From contig JACOXI010000006.1 in the NCBI GenBank assembly GCA_016176335.1, positions 1 to 64,000 of the forward strand: 64,000 bases of DNA, read 5' to 3'. This stretch comes from Candidatus Daviesbacteria bacterium. Its GTDB lineage: Bacteria > Patescibacteria > Microgenomatia > Daviesbacterales > UBA10151. The notes beneath the pieces were generated by a model. It made no database searches, had not been told where the DNA came from, and worked only from the letters and a program-made list of their open reading frames with translations. The position numbers and the translations under genes are program-made. Shown here piece by piece: positions 41,406 through 49,132 of this stretch (its first letter is position 1; each line of letters opens with the position of its first letter).

Positions 41406-44246
41406 ATGAAATTTCGAGCTGTTTCTTCAAAAGTTAATTTTGCAGAGCTTGAGGAGCAAATCCTAAAGTTTTGGAAAGAAAATAATACTTTCGAAAAATC
41501 TGTGGAGTCACGGCCGGAGAATAAAAGATGGACATTCTTAGATGGTCCTCCTTTTGTGACCGGTACACCTCACTATGGTTCTCTGCTTTCCAGTATCCCA
41601 AAGGATGTTTTCGGAAGATATTGGACTATGAAAGGGTATAGGGTGAGACGCGTTTGGGGATGGGATGGACACGGACTTCCCATTGAAAATAAAGTTGAGG
41701 TAAAACTTCATATCAAGCGGAAAAAGGACATTGAAGAAAAAATAGGAGTGAAGATTTTTATTGAAGAATGTTTAGTTTACGTAAATGAGGTTTCTTCCGA
41801 ATGGGAATGGTATATAGAACATATAGGCAGGTGGGTTGATTTTAAAAATGCCTATAAAACCTGGGATTTGCCATACATGGAATCTGTGATGTGGGTTTTC
41901 AGAAAGATGTATGATAAAGACCTGATATATAAAGGTGTGAGGGTTTCTTTATATTGTCCGCATTGCGCTACCCCAATTTCCAATTTTGAAGTTGCCATGG
42001 ACGCGGATAATTATAAAGATGTTACAGAGTCCACGGCAGTTTATAAATACCAGCTAAAAGATGTGCCCCAAACTTATGTTCTGGCTTGGTCAACAACTCC
42101 CTGGAATAAAATTGTTACGCCTGCGCTGGCTGTGAATCCAAAATTAACTTATGTCAAGGTAAGTCAGGGTAAAGAAAATTATATTTTGGCAAAACCCACG
42201 TTGAAAATACTCAAAGATGAACTAAAGTATAAGATTGTAAAGGAATTTAAAGGTAGTGAGTTGGTAGGGAAAGAATTTGTTCCCCATTATTCTTTTTACA
42301 AAATAGAGCCGGGCAAGAGAGCCTTTATTATTGTTGGTGATGAGTTTGTTACTGCTTTGGAAGGCACAGGTGTTGTGACTTTGGCAGTTTATGGTGAGGA
42401 AGATTTGAAGGTTTTGCAAAGAGAAAATATCCAAATGGTGATGCACTTGGATGAAGAGGGGGTAGTTTTGGATAATGTGGCTCAATTTGCAGGGTTACAT
42501 TATCTGGATGCTAATAAAAGGGTATTGGAGGATTTGCAGGAAAGAGGGTTAATTTATAGATTGGATGATTATACTCACTCCGTAGCCCACTGCTGGAGGT
42601 GTGCAACTCGTCTCTACTTCGCACCTAAAGATGCATGGTACGTTAATGTCCAAAAAATAAAACCTCAACTGTTTAAAAATAATGAGGCTATTAATTGGTT
42701 TCCAAAACACTTTAAAACAGGGCGATTTGCCAAAAGCATGGAGGCGGCCCCGGATTGGAACATCTCAAGAAACAGATACTGGGGATCTCCTGTTCCTGTT
42801 TGGGAGTGTGTATGCGGGAAGAGAACAGTGCCGGGTTCTGTTAGGGAACTTGAAGAATTATCCGGTAAAAAGATTACAAATTTACATAAACCGGATATTG
42901 ATGAGGTGGAGATCAAGTGCTCAAGTTGTGGCCAAATGGCCAAAAGAGTTGCGGAGGTGTTAGATTCCTGGATAGAAGCCGGATCAGCCTCTTTTGCAGA
43001 GAGACATTTTCCATTTGAAAAAGATTTAAAGCTGGAGGATTTTTTCCCGCCTGATTTTATTGCCGAATATACAGGTCAAATTAGGGCCTGGTTTTATGTA
43101 TTACATGTGATAGGAACAGCGCTATATGATTCGCCTGCTTTTAAAAATGTGTTGGTGGAAGGAGTGATGCTCGGTACTGATGGCAGGAAAATGAGTAAAA
43201 ACTACGAAAATTTCCCTGATCCCAGGGAAGTGATGGGCAAGTTCGGGGGAGATGCTTTAAGGCTTTATCTTTTAGGCTCTCCTATTATGAAAGGTGAAGA
43301 TGTAAATTTTTCTAATGATGGGGTACCGGAGACAACAAGAGGGTTTTTGCTAATTTTGTGGAACTGCTATAAATATTTTGTAGATTATGCCAATACGTTT
43401 GGTTGGAATTGTGACTCTAAGGAAACAGCAGAGGCTAAAGAATCTTTGACGGTTTTGGATAAATGGATTTTAGGCAGATTAACGGAGTTGGTTTTAGATC
43501 TAAAGACAAGCTATGAAAGTTTTGATACTTCAACAATTGTGAAGTTACTTCGGGAATTTATAGTTAATGATTTGTCTACCTGGTATATCAGAAGAAGCAG
43601 GGATAGAATAAGTGGTGAGAACCAACAAGATAGAAATATCGCATTAAGCGTGCTCTTGGGAGTGTTGGTTACCTATTCCAAACTGTTGGCTCCAATCGCC
43701 CCATTTATTGCGGAAGAAATCTTTAAAAATTTAACAGGGGAGGAATCCGTGCATCTTCAAGATTTTCCGGAAGGTGACAACAGTCTGCTGGATAAAAATC
43801 TTATTGAAGATATGCAGAGAGTCAGAAAAATAGTTGAGGCGGGTCATGCTAAAAGAAAGGCTGCAAGTATAAAGCTTAGACAACCGTTAGCCTCATTAAC
43901 ATATTCAACGATCGCAAAATTGGAAAAAGATTTAGAACAATTACTGGCTGAAGAATTAAACGTAAAGAAAGTTGAATACAAAAAGTCCTCGAGCAAAGAA
44001 CCGACAGTGGAGCTGGATACAAACATTACCCAAGAGTTAAAAGAAGAAGGGATAGCCAGGGATTTAATTAGGGAGATACAGCAGTTAAGGAAGCAGCAGA
44101 ATCTGACTTTGGCAGATAAAACAAAGATTACCGCTCCCAATTGGCCGAAAGATTTTGAAAAGCAAATTCTAGTCGGTACAGCTTCTGTTTCTATTACAAA
44201 AGAAGAGAAACTCACTGTTATCAAAGTAGAAAATGGTCAAGCTTAA
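41406..44246 (+). CDS. ileS: Isoleucyl-tRNA synthetase
   Basis: A 946-residue class I synthetase that charges tRNA-Ile and edits valine. FLDGPPFVTGTPHYGSLLSSIPKDVFGRYWTMKGYRVRRVWGWDGHGLPIENKVE contains the signature motif as HYGS (56-59) instead of HxGH, then the WDGHGLP active-site helix. LAWSTTPWNKIVTPALAV and the CP1 editing core follow. KMSK is at 595-598 (GRKMSKNYENFPDP). LDSWIEAGS and STWYIRRSRDRI point to IleRS rather than ValRS. Extra cysteine pairs (CPHC, about 184-187; CVCGKR, about 474-479; CSSCG, about 499-503) suggest zinc ribbons. It overlaps rodA by 14 bp. Confidence 0.95.
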   Translation: MKFRAVSSKVNFAELEEQILKFWKENNTFEKSVESRPENKRWTFLDGPPFVTGTPHYGSLLSSIPKDVFGRYWTMKGYRVRRVWGWDGHGLPIENKVEVKLHIKRKKDIEEKIGVKIFIEECLVYVNEVSSEWEWYIEHIGRWVDFKNAYKTWDLPYMESVMWVFRKMYDKDLIYKGVRVSLYCPHCATPISNFEVAMDADNYKDVTESTAVYKYQLKDVPQTYVLAWSTTPWNKIVTPALAVNPKLTYVKVSQGKENYILAKPTLKILKDELKYKIVKEFKGSELVGKEFVPHYSFYKIEPGKRAFIIVGDEFVTALEGTGVVTLAVYGEEDLKVLQRENIQMVMHLDEEGVVLDNVAQFAGLHYLDANKRVLEDLQERGLIYRLDDYTHSVAHCWRCATRLYFAPKDAWYVNVQKIKPQLFKNNEAINWFPKHFKTGRFAKSMEAAPDWNISRNRYWGSPVPVWECVCGKRTVPGSVRELEELSGKKITNLHKPDIDEVEIKCSSCGQMAKRVAEVLDSWIEAGSASFAERHFPFEKDLKLEDFFPPDFIAEYTGQIRAWFYVLHVIGTALYDSPAFKNVLVEGVMLGTDGRKMSKNYENFPDPREVMGKFGGDALRLYLLGSPIMKGEDVNFSNDGVPETTRGFLLILWNCYKYFVDYANTFGWNCDSKETAEAKESLTVLDKWILGRLTELVLDLKTSYESFDTSTIVKLLREFIVNDLSTWYIRRSRDRISGENQQDRNIALSVLLGVLVTYSKLLAPIAPFIAEEIFKNLTGEESVHLQDFPEGDNSLLDKNLIEDMQRVRKIVEAGHAKRKAASIKLRQPLASLTYSTIAKLEKDLEQLLAEELNVKKVEYKKSSSKEPTVELDTNITQELKEEGIARDLIREIQQLRKQQNLTLADKTKITAPNWPKDFEKQILVGTASVSITKEEKLTVIKVENGQA

Positions 44247-45297
44247 GTTGGTTAACTGGCAAATTACCCTGGTCAGTATCCTGATTGTCAGTATTGGAAT
44301 TTTGGTAATTTTTTCATCTTCGAAAGAGCTTGCTTTGCAGCAGACAATCTTTTGTATTTTGGGCTTATTGTTGTTTTTTTTAGTTTCACAGTTGGATATT
44401 CATTATTTGACGAGCTTGAGTAAACCCGCATATTTTTCAGTGGCCTTCCTTTTAATTGTAGTGTTAATTTTGGGAATAGAAACAAGGGGATCGGTCAGAT
44501 GGATTCCTTTAGGATTTATCAATATCCAGCCATCCGAATTTGCCAAACCGGTTCTCGTCTTATTTTTGGCGAATTTTTGGTCGACTAATTTGCCTACATG
44601 GAGAAATATCTGCAAAAGCTTACTTTGGATACTACCCTTTTTTATTTTGATATTCAGACAACCGGATTTAGGTTCAGCATTAACCATTGCAGCCATTTGG
44701 CTGGGAATGTTAGTCAGTACAAACATCTCTTTGAGAAAAATTATCGTCATGGTGTTAATTGCCTTTTTTGTACTGCCTATCAGTTGGACGGCCCTGCGGG
44801 ATTATCAGAGACAAAGGATTATAAGTTTTATTACTCCTCAATCAGATCCTTTGGGGTACGGTTATAACCAGATTCAATCAACTATTGCCGTGGGCTCCGG
44901 TCAGCTTTGGGGTCGGGGATTGGGAAGAGGGACGCAATCGAGGCTGCAGTTTCTGCCGGAGTTTAGGACTGATTTTATTTTTGCATCCATTGCGGAAGAA
45001 TTAGGTTTTTTAGGCTCGACTCTGATTCTTTCTCTCTATCTTTTTCTGATAGGCTATTGTTTGATGCTAACAGGTAAAATAGCTGATCCGGCGAATGTCT
45101 TGGCCATAGTAGGAGTAGTATCTATGATCTTATTTCAAACCTCCGTCAATATAGGCATGAACATAGGATTACTGCCAATCACAGGTATCACTCTGCCGCT
45201 TATTTCGTATGGTGGCAGTTCTTTGATTTCAACTTTCATGCTGTTAGGATTGGTTTCATCGGCTTGGAAGTTTGGGAAAAGGGTTGACCCCGCTTAG
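44233..45297 (+). CDS. rodA: SEDS peptidoglycan polymerase RodA
   Basis: A 354-residue polytopic SEDS protein, paralogue of the FtsW at 35760. SKELALQQTIFCILGLL, RGSVRWIPLGFINIQPSEFAKPVLVLFLANF (about 77-107), RQPDLGSALTIAAIWLGML, LRDYQRQRIISFITPQSDPLGYGYNQIQSTIAVGSGQLWGRGLGRGTQSRLQFLPEFRTDFIFASIAEELGFLG and GITLPLISYGGSSLIST are the RodA pattern. Its last residues (VDPA) and stop codon are formed by a palindrome similar to the one inserted in rsmH, so the native C-terminus may have been replaced. In family knowledge RodA elongates the lateral wall; no mreB is in the window. Confidence 0.93.
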   Translation: MVKLKLVNWQITLVSILIVSIGILVIFSSSKELALQQTIFCILGLLLFFLVSQLDIHYLTSLSKPAYFSVAFLLIVVLILGIETRGSVRWIPLGFINIQPSEFAKPVLVLFLANFWSTNLPTWRNICKSLLWILPFFILIFRQPDLGSALTIAAIWLGMLVSTNISLRKIIVMVLIAFFVLPISWTALRDYQRQRIISFITPQSDPLGYGYNQIQSTIAVGSGQLWGRGLGRGTQSRLQFLPEFRTDFIFASIAEELGFLGSTLILSLYLFLIGYCLMLTGKIADPANVLAIVGVVSMILFQTSVNIGMNIGLLPITGITLPLISYGGSSLISTFMLLGLVSSAWKFGKRVDPA

Positions 45298-45303
45298 CGG
45301 GGT
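45287..45303. repeat. Palindrome at the rodA stop codon
   Basis: ACCCCGC-TTA-GCGGGGT, perfect 7-bp arms; the TAG stop lies in loop and stem. It matches the rsmH insert in both arms and reading frame (DPA). It abuts the rplU promoter -35. Confidence 0.8.
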
Positions 45304-45331
45304 TGACTCCCAATCTCAAGAGAGGTAAAAT
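45303..45331 (+). promoter_or_regulatory. rplU promoter
   Basis: TTGACT (45303-45308), exact 17-bp spacer, TAAAAT (45326-45331), then 7 nt to ATG 45339. A strong promoter with essentially no leader. Confidence 0.8.
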
Positions 45332-45338
45332 CATCTCC

Positions 45339-45644
45339 ATGTTAAGTTACGCAGTTTGTGAAATAGGTGGAAAACAATATAAAGTTTTGCCAAACATTCC
45401 CTTTAATGTTGATTACCGGGGAAAGGAAGGTTTGGACATTGAGGCAAACGTCATGCTGTTGGCAAAAGATGGAAAATTGCATCTGGGAAAGCCCTATCTT
45501 AAGGAAAAACTTACTTTAAAATTTGTAGAAAACAAAAAGGGCGCGAAAATTAGAGTCAGCAAGTATCACGCAAAAGCCAATTACAGAAGGACAACGGGAA
45601 TAAGGCCCAAATTTACCACCTTGATTTTATCTGTGAAAAATTGA
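45339..45644 (+). CDS. rplU: 50S ribosomal protein L21
   Basis: A 101-residue L21. YAVCEIGGKQYKVLPNIPFNVDY (4-26) and the C-terminal RVSKYHAKANYRRTTGIRPKFTTLIL (about 72-97), containing the K-x-R-R-x-x-G-H/I-R-x-x-x-T rRNA-binding pattern, are typical. The in-frame TTG at 45303 is inside the promoter, so ATG 45339 is the true start. It is followed by rpmA as in almost all bacteria, without the ysxB protease gene between them. Confidence 0.96.
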   Translation: MLSYAVCEIGGKQYKVLPNIPFNVDYRGKEGLDIEANVMLLAKDGKLHLGKPYLKEKLTLKFVENKKGAKIRVSKYHAKANYRRTTGIRPKFTTLILSVKN

Positions 45645-45648
45645 AGTA

Positions 45649-45677
45649 TTGACTAAAATTTTCACAACTATTAGAAT
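45649..45677 (+). promoter_or_regulatory. rpmA promoter
   Basis: TTGACT (45649-45654), 17-bp spacer, TAGAAT (45672-45677), 14 nt to the ATG at 45692. Confidence 0.7.
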
Positions 45678-45691
45678 CAAACCAAACATAC

Positions 45692-45937
45692 ATGGCACAT
45701 AAAACAGGCGGCGGAAGTACCAGAAAAAATAAAGACTCTATTTCAAAGCGTTTGGGCGTTAAAAAGTATGGTGGGGAAAAAGTTATTCCGGGCAATATTA
45801 TTGCTCGGCAAAAGGGCAATAAATTTTATGCGGGAGCCGGCACAAAGCAAGGCAAAGACTATACCATATTTGCCACCATTACCGGCAAAGTGGAGTTTAA
45901 AAAGAGATTAAATAAGACTTTAATTAATGTTATTTAA
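45692..45937 (+). CDS. rpmA: 50S ribosomal protein L27
   Basis: An 81-residue L27 whose flexible N-terminus reaches the peptidyl transferase centre. MAHKTGGGSTRKNKDSISKRLGVKKYGGEKVIPGNIIARQKG covers the whole conserved first half. There is no N-terminal extension needing Prp protease cleavage, matching the absence of ysxB. It has its own promoter and is 3 bp from parB. Confidence 0.97.
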   Translation: MAHKTGGGSTRKNKDSISKRLGVKKYGGEKVIPGNIIARQKGNKFYAGAGTKQGKDYTIFATITGKVEFKKRLNKTLINVI

Positions 45938-45940
45938 ATA

Positions 45941-46792
45941 ATGGAAGAATCTATCTACGAGTTGGAAATAGACCTTTTGCAGCCTAATCCTTTGCAGCCA
46001 AGAGGTTTAATCACCCCCGAATCTTTAGCGGAGCTGGCGGATTCTATCAAAGTACACGGCATACTGGAGCCTTTGGTGGTTGCCAAAACACCCGCCGGTT
46101 ATCAAATAATTGCCGGTGAGCGAAGATGGAGAGCCTCAAAAGTGGTGGGACTCGTCAAAGTACCGGTCATCATCCGTGAAACTACTCCGCAAGGTATGTT
46201 TGAGATGGCAATTGTGGAAAATGTACAAAGAATTGATCTGAATCCCTTGGAGCGCGCACAAGCATACAGAAGGCTGATGGACGAGTTTGGCTTGACTAAT
46301 TCGGAGATTTCCGAAAGAGTGTCCAAAAGTCCTTCTTATATCTCCAATACAATCAGACTGCTGACCTTGCCCGATGCCTTAAAAGATGCCTTAATGTCCG
46401 GTGCCACCACAGAAGGTCATGCAAGGGCCCTGGCTGCTTTGGAAGACCCTCATCTGGTAATTAACGCCTATAAGGAGGTGTTGAAAAGAAACCTGTCGGT
46501 CCGTGGCACGGAAGAGTTAGTCAGAAGATTGAGAGCACAACAGGGGATTGGGCCCAAAAGATCAGCTGTTGTTGAAACAATGCATATATTATCGGAACAG
46601 CTGGACAAGGTACAAAACGATCTGACTTCGACTTTGTCAAATAAAGTAGATAAGGCCCAAGTGAAATGTTCACAAACCGGTCAAAGGGCAAAAGTAGAGC
46701 TTGTATTGGAAGGGAATCCGGAAAAAACTACACCTCTCTTGGAGGATATCCGTCAGGCTATTGTCGGATATTTCAACCTTAAAGAGAATTAG
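45941..46792 (+). CDS. parB: ParB/Spo0J chromosome-partition protein
   Basis: A 283-residue CTP-dependent DNA clamp. The N-terminal nuclease-like fold has LQPNPLQPRG (13-22), SLAELADSIKVHGILEPLVV and the CTP/arginine motif GERRWRA (59-65), then VENVQRIDLNPLERAQAYRRLMDEFGLTNSEISERVSKSPSYISNTIRLL (helix-turn-helix, about 116-140). A C-terminal dimer region ends in LLEDIRQAIVGYFN. No parA is in the window, and I found no parS-like GTTTCAC palindrome nearby. It lies 3 bp after rpmA and 3 bp from the convergent lepB. Confidence 0.95.
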   Translation: MEESIYELEIDLLQPNPLQPRGLITPESLAELADSIKVHGILEPLVVAKTPAGYQIIAGERRWRASKVVGLVKVPVIIRETTPQGMFEMAIVENVQRIDLNPLERAQAYRRLMDEFGLTNSEISERVSKSPSYISNTIRLLTLPDALKDALMSGATTEGHARALAALEDPHLVINAYKEVLKRNLSVRGTEELVRRLRAQQGIGPKRSAVVETMHILSEQLDKVQNDLTSTLSNKVDKAQVKCSQTGQRAKVELVLEGNPEKTTPLLEDIRQAIVGYFNLKEN

Positions 46793-46795
46793 TTG

Positions 46796-47383
46796 CTACT
46801 TATTATTTACAAATCCGATACTTTGAGGCGGCCAGTATCTAAAAAAAGCTTTCCCGATGATTTCTTTTTTGGTCACACCTCCCCATTCCCTTGAATCCGA
46901 AGAATGCTGCCGATTATCACCCATAACAAAGTACTGGTCAGGGCCGGCTCTGACTGTTTGACCTTCGGATAAAAAGGAGCCATCTTCTGTTTTGGTTCCC
47001 GCAGGCAAATAGGTTTCATTCATTGCGACATCATTGACAAAGATGGTGTTGTTTTCCAGTCTGATGGTGTCTTTGGGCAGGGCAATTATTCTTTTGATGA
47101 AGTCTTGTGATTCGTCCCTGGGATTTTTTAAGACAATAACATCTCCCCTTTTAGGAGTGCCAAATCTGTAACTTACTTTTTCCGTAATGATGTAATCCCC
47201 ATTGTGAAAGGTGGGGAGCATGGAGTTTCCGGACACTTTGTGGAATTGGGCAACGAACAAATATATCATGAAAAAAATCGCAACAAAAACCACAACTGTT
47301 TCAATAATTTCTATAAAATAACCGCCTATTTTATCAAAGAAACCTTTCTCTTCTCCGTAGTTTGGATAAGTATTCGGATCCAT
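46796..47383 (-). CDS. lepB: Signal peptidase I
   Basis: A 195-residue type I signal peptidase that cleaves secretory signal peptides on the outer membrane face. One membrane helix (about 26-46) precedes SGNSMLPTFHNGDYIITEKV with catalytic Ser54, KRGDVIVLKNPRDESQDFIKRIIALPKDTI with the general-base Lys97, and YFVMGDNRQHSSDSREWGGV, the conserved box E. It has the single-helix Gram-positive-like plan. Its promoter overlaps that of the divergent tRNA-Val. Confidence 0.97.
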   Translation of the reverse strand: MDPNTYPNYGEEKGFFDKIGGYFIEIIETVVVFVAIFFMIYLFVAQFHKVSGNSMLPTFHNGDYIITEKVSYRFGTPKRGDVIVLKNPRDESQDFIKRIIALPKDTIRLENNTIFVNDVAMNETYLPAGTKTEDGSFLSEGQTVRAGPDQYFVMGDNRQHSSDSREWGGVTKKEIIGKAFFRYWPPQSIGFVNNK

Positions 47384-47390
47384 GTTTTTG

Positions 47391-47420
47391 ATTATCTCAA
47401 AGGAGTAAGTTGTGACGCAA
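47391..47420 (-). promoter_or_regulatory. lepB promoter
   Basis: On the minus strand, TTGCGT (47420-47415), 18-bp spacer, GATAAT (47396-47391), 7 nt to the ATG at 47383. Confidence 0.65.
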
Positions 47421-47438
47421 GAGGGGGGATGTTAAAAT
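47410..47438 (+). promoter_or_regulatory. tRNA-Val promoter
   Basis: TTGTGA (47410-47415), 17-bp spacer, TAAAAT (47433-47438), 12 nt to the mature tRNA 5' end, overlapping the divergent lepB -35. Confidence 0.65.
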
Positions 47439-47450
47439 TGTGTAAGTTTC

Positions 47451-47522
47451 GGACGGATAGCTCAGTGGTAGAGCGCTGCATTCACATTGCAGATGCCGTG
47501 GGTTCAAATCCCTCTCCGTCCA
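47451..47522 (+). tRNA. tRNA-Val (CAC)
   Basis: A full cloverleaf of 72 nt. Acceptor stem GGACGGA/TCCGTCC, D stem GCTC/GAGC, anticodon stem CTGCA/TGCAG with loop TTCACAT (anticodon CAC), T loop TTCAAAT, discriminator A. The T stem GTGGG/CCCTC has one T-T mismatch. CCA is not encoded. It marks the left border of the accessory island. Confidence 0.96.
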
Positions 47523-47598
47523 CAGATTAGAATGTCTCAAATTGACTGACAGCTTGCCTGTATTTACAAAAATCACAATCTTTGTTTGCACTGGGCAT

Positions 47599-47988
47599 TT
47601 ATCTAGATTTTAATTCTAAATCTTCTTTTTGAAGATCGAACTTTACCACAAATTTATCAAAAAAACCTTTCTGTCCGACAATCCCATAAGCAGAACCTCT
47701 CATAGACATAAATCCTACTTCAGTTTTATATTCTATTCCCCCTACTTTTATTGAAATATTGTGAAGATAATAAAATTCCGGAAAACCTGTCAAACCGGAA
47801 ACTTCTCGACGTTCTCCTTTAACTACATCTATTCGTAAAATTTCAGCAATATGTGCGTCAAATATACAAATATCTGCTCCTGAATCAACTAAAACTTCAT
47901 AAGGAACTTCTGTATCTTGTCTGATAACTTCAATTGGAATTACAGGACGAAGTACTCCGGGGCCGTACTTTTTATATCTAAATTTCAT
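47599..47988 (-). CDS. Small retropepsin-like aspartic protease
   Basis: A 129-residue single-domain aspartyl protease that would need to dimerise. VPYEVLVDSGADICIF (28-43) has the catalytic D-S-G at Asp35, and VGFMSMRGSAYGIVGQKGFFDKF (about 91-113) holds the hydrophobic-hydrophobic-Gly motif (IVG) that packs behind it. N-terminal RPVIPIEV is the usual first strand. The pair with a DUF5678 protein gene just upstream (ATGA overlap) is a recurring pattern in CPR genomes, from memory. Target proteins are unknown. Processing of the partner is one hypothesis. Confidence 0.82.
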   Translation of the reverse strand: MKFRYKKYGPGVLRPVIPIEVIRQDTEVPYEVLVDSGADICIFDAHIAEILRIDVVKGERREVSGLTGFPEFYYLHNISIKVGGIEYKTEVGFMSMRGSAYGIVGQKGFFDKFVVKFDLQKEDLELKSR

Positions 47989-48182
47989 TGATTAGAACCA
48001 ACATATGAGGTTAGTTTAGAGGGTAATCTGGTTAAAATAGGTTTATCATAACCCAATTTACGTGCTTTATCCCAGACTAATTTAGCAGTTCTACCACTTG
48101 CCAAAACAGTCTTCTCATCACGCTTTAAAGCTACCCAAAGGCCTTTATATTTTTTATAAATATGCGTCCAGTCAATTGCCAT
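47985..48182 (-). CDS. DUF5678-like small protein
   Basis: A 65-residue protein: TDWTHIYKKYKGLWVALKRDEKTVLASGRTAKLVWDKARKLGYDKPILTRLP-like sequence (starting MAIDWTHIYKKY) fits the DUF5678 pattern of Y-x-G-x-W-V-A-L followed by V-x-A-S-G and a helix. ATG 48182 is preferred to TTG 48188 because an extended -10 (TGATATTAT; TATTAT at 48194-48189) ends 6 nt before it. It is translationally coupled by ATGA to the aspartic protease gene. Function unknown; possibly a substrate or inhibitor of the protease. Confidence 0.78.
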   Translation of the reverse strand: MAIDWTHIYKKYKGLWVALKRDEKTVLASGRTAKLVWDKARKLGYDKPILTRLPSKLTSYVGSNQ

Positions 48183-48375
48183 AAGCAAATAATATCACAA
48201 TTTTGTAAGTTTTTTGCAAGTTATTTCAATTATCTAACTCTCTTTTGAGCCAAAAAGTTCTCAAAATAAAAGCTATCTAACGTCAGGTGTTGGTAATCCA
48301 AAGTGCAAAGTCAGTCCACATCGAAAGTGGCTACCCGGATTTATTCTCCTAATTTTTTAATTGGCCAATTATTTT
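48183..48375. other. Spacer between the DUF5678 pair and the nuclease operon
   Basis: Apart from the DUF5678 promoter at its left end, this 193-bp stretch has no start-containing frame that I recognise. The part from 48283 to 48345 is less AT-rich and could be a gene remnant, but no family resemblance is visible. Confidence 0.4.
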
Positions 48376-48828
48376 TCATTTTCTTTTTAATGGATCAAGT
48401 AAAGTATGCAAAATCATATACGGGATTCTATCTAGCTTTACATATTTAAACATTTTGTAGTTTGCTCTTCTTGCGGTAGAAGAAAGCTGATATTTCTGAA
48501 TATTGCCCTTAGCGATGAACGGATAAAATCTTATTTCTCTGCGGAAACCGGCTTTTGTCTCCCATCTAAAGTTTATAAATAAAGGAGGTGATAGATGTCC
48601 CGCTTTTAAAACTTTTTCATAAATGTCCCAACCTGCTCCATAAATTGAAGCCTGTGGTTTATTGCTAACAGTTTTTACCTGAGCACGGAATAAACAACGT
48701 GAACATTGGATATCATACATTGGAAACCCTGCTGGTAGTAAAACTAATTCCTTCCCACAATTTGGACAGGGTATTAGTTCGCAAACCTCTTTTTCTCCTA
48801 AATCTCCTGTGAGTTTGTTATTCGCCAT
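48376..48828 (-). CDS. Minimal DpnI-like restriction endonuclease domain
   Basis: A 150-residue protein matching the catalytic half of the methyl-directed nuclease DpnI. CPNC (21-24) and CSRC (42-45) form the zinc site. Asp39, then Q50-x-K52, sit in the same spacing relative to the second cysteine pair as D53, E64 and K66 of DpnI (D-3-C-3-C-5-E/Q-x-K). STARRANYKMFKYVKLDRIP (117-136) parallels the PTARRAGW segment of DpnI. The C-terminal winged helix of DpnI is absent. The catalytic Glu is Gln, giving the QxK variant used by Mrr-type nucleases, so it may be active. Last gene of the four-gene repressor-nuclease operon, 1 bp after the Hjc-like gene. Confidence 0.75.
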   Translation of the reverse strand: MANNKLTGDLGEKEVCELIPCPNCGKELVLLPAGFPMYDIQCSRCLFRAQVKTVSNKPQASIYGAGWDIYEKVLKAGHLSPPLFINFRWETKAGFRREIRFYPFIAKGNIQKYQLSSTARRANYKMFKYVKLDRIPYMILHTLLDPLKRK

Positions 48829-48829
48829 A

Positions 48830-49132
48830 CTATGGTTTTAACCCCCTCCCTGTTTTTGCAGAGGTATACTCAATTTTTGTAGGCGTAACCTGTGCTAAAA
48901 TAGGTGTTGCATCATTTCTTTCTGCACGAGACACCAAATTTTGCCGCTCTCTAGAAGAAAGTCCCGCCGGTTTTCCTAGTCCAGAATATTTAACCTGTGT
49001 CATCCACTCTTTGCCGCTTTTCCAGTTGGCAATCACATCAGCAGACCCACGACTTCCCGGTGATTGCTGGACGCTAGCTCCGGCTCTGCGTAGAGAATTT
49101 GCAACTCTATCTTCCGCTTTCAGTCCCTTCAC
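48830..49132 (-). CDS. PD-(D/E)XK nuclease, Hjc/restriction-like
   Basis: A protein of about 100 residues with the small PD-(D/E)XK fold. GLKAEDRVANSLRRAGASVQQSPGSRGSADVIANWKSGKEWMTQVKYS holds the N-terminal Glu, the Gly-Ser-(A)-Asp, and Q-V-K as the E-x-K equivalent. The end KPAGLSSRERQNLVSRAERNDATPILAQVTPTKIEY resembles the Hjc-like Holliday-junction resolvase/restriction group. GTG 49132 overlaps the previous stop (TAGTG); GTG 49141 is an alternative. Third gene of the repressor-nuclease operon. Substrate (junctions, damaged or foreign DNA) is not readable. Confidence 0.7.
   Translation of the reverse strand: MKGLKAEDRVANSLRRAGASVQQSPGSRGSADVIANWKSGKEWMTQVKYSGLGKPAGLSSRERQNLVSRAERNDATPILAQVTPTKIEYTSAKTGRGLKP

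Noticed and set aside
43844..44224. 126-codon open frame opposite ileS
   Set aside because: It lies entirely antisense to the well-supported C-terminal part of isoleucyl-tRNA synthetase and has no recognisable motifs.
44233..45297. Second ftsW instead of rodA
   Set aside because: Both are SEDS proteins, but the copy between mraY and murG is the natural FtsW, and this one has RodA-like wording in the conserved loops; the distinction still rests partly on context.
45941..47383. parS site near parB
   Set aside because: No palindrome resembling TGTTTCACGTGAAACA was found in or around parB in this window.
47204..47530. Open frame running through tRNA-Val
   Set aside because: It is antisense to lepB and includes the whole tRNA; no protein family fits.
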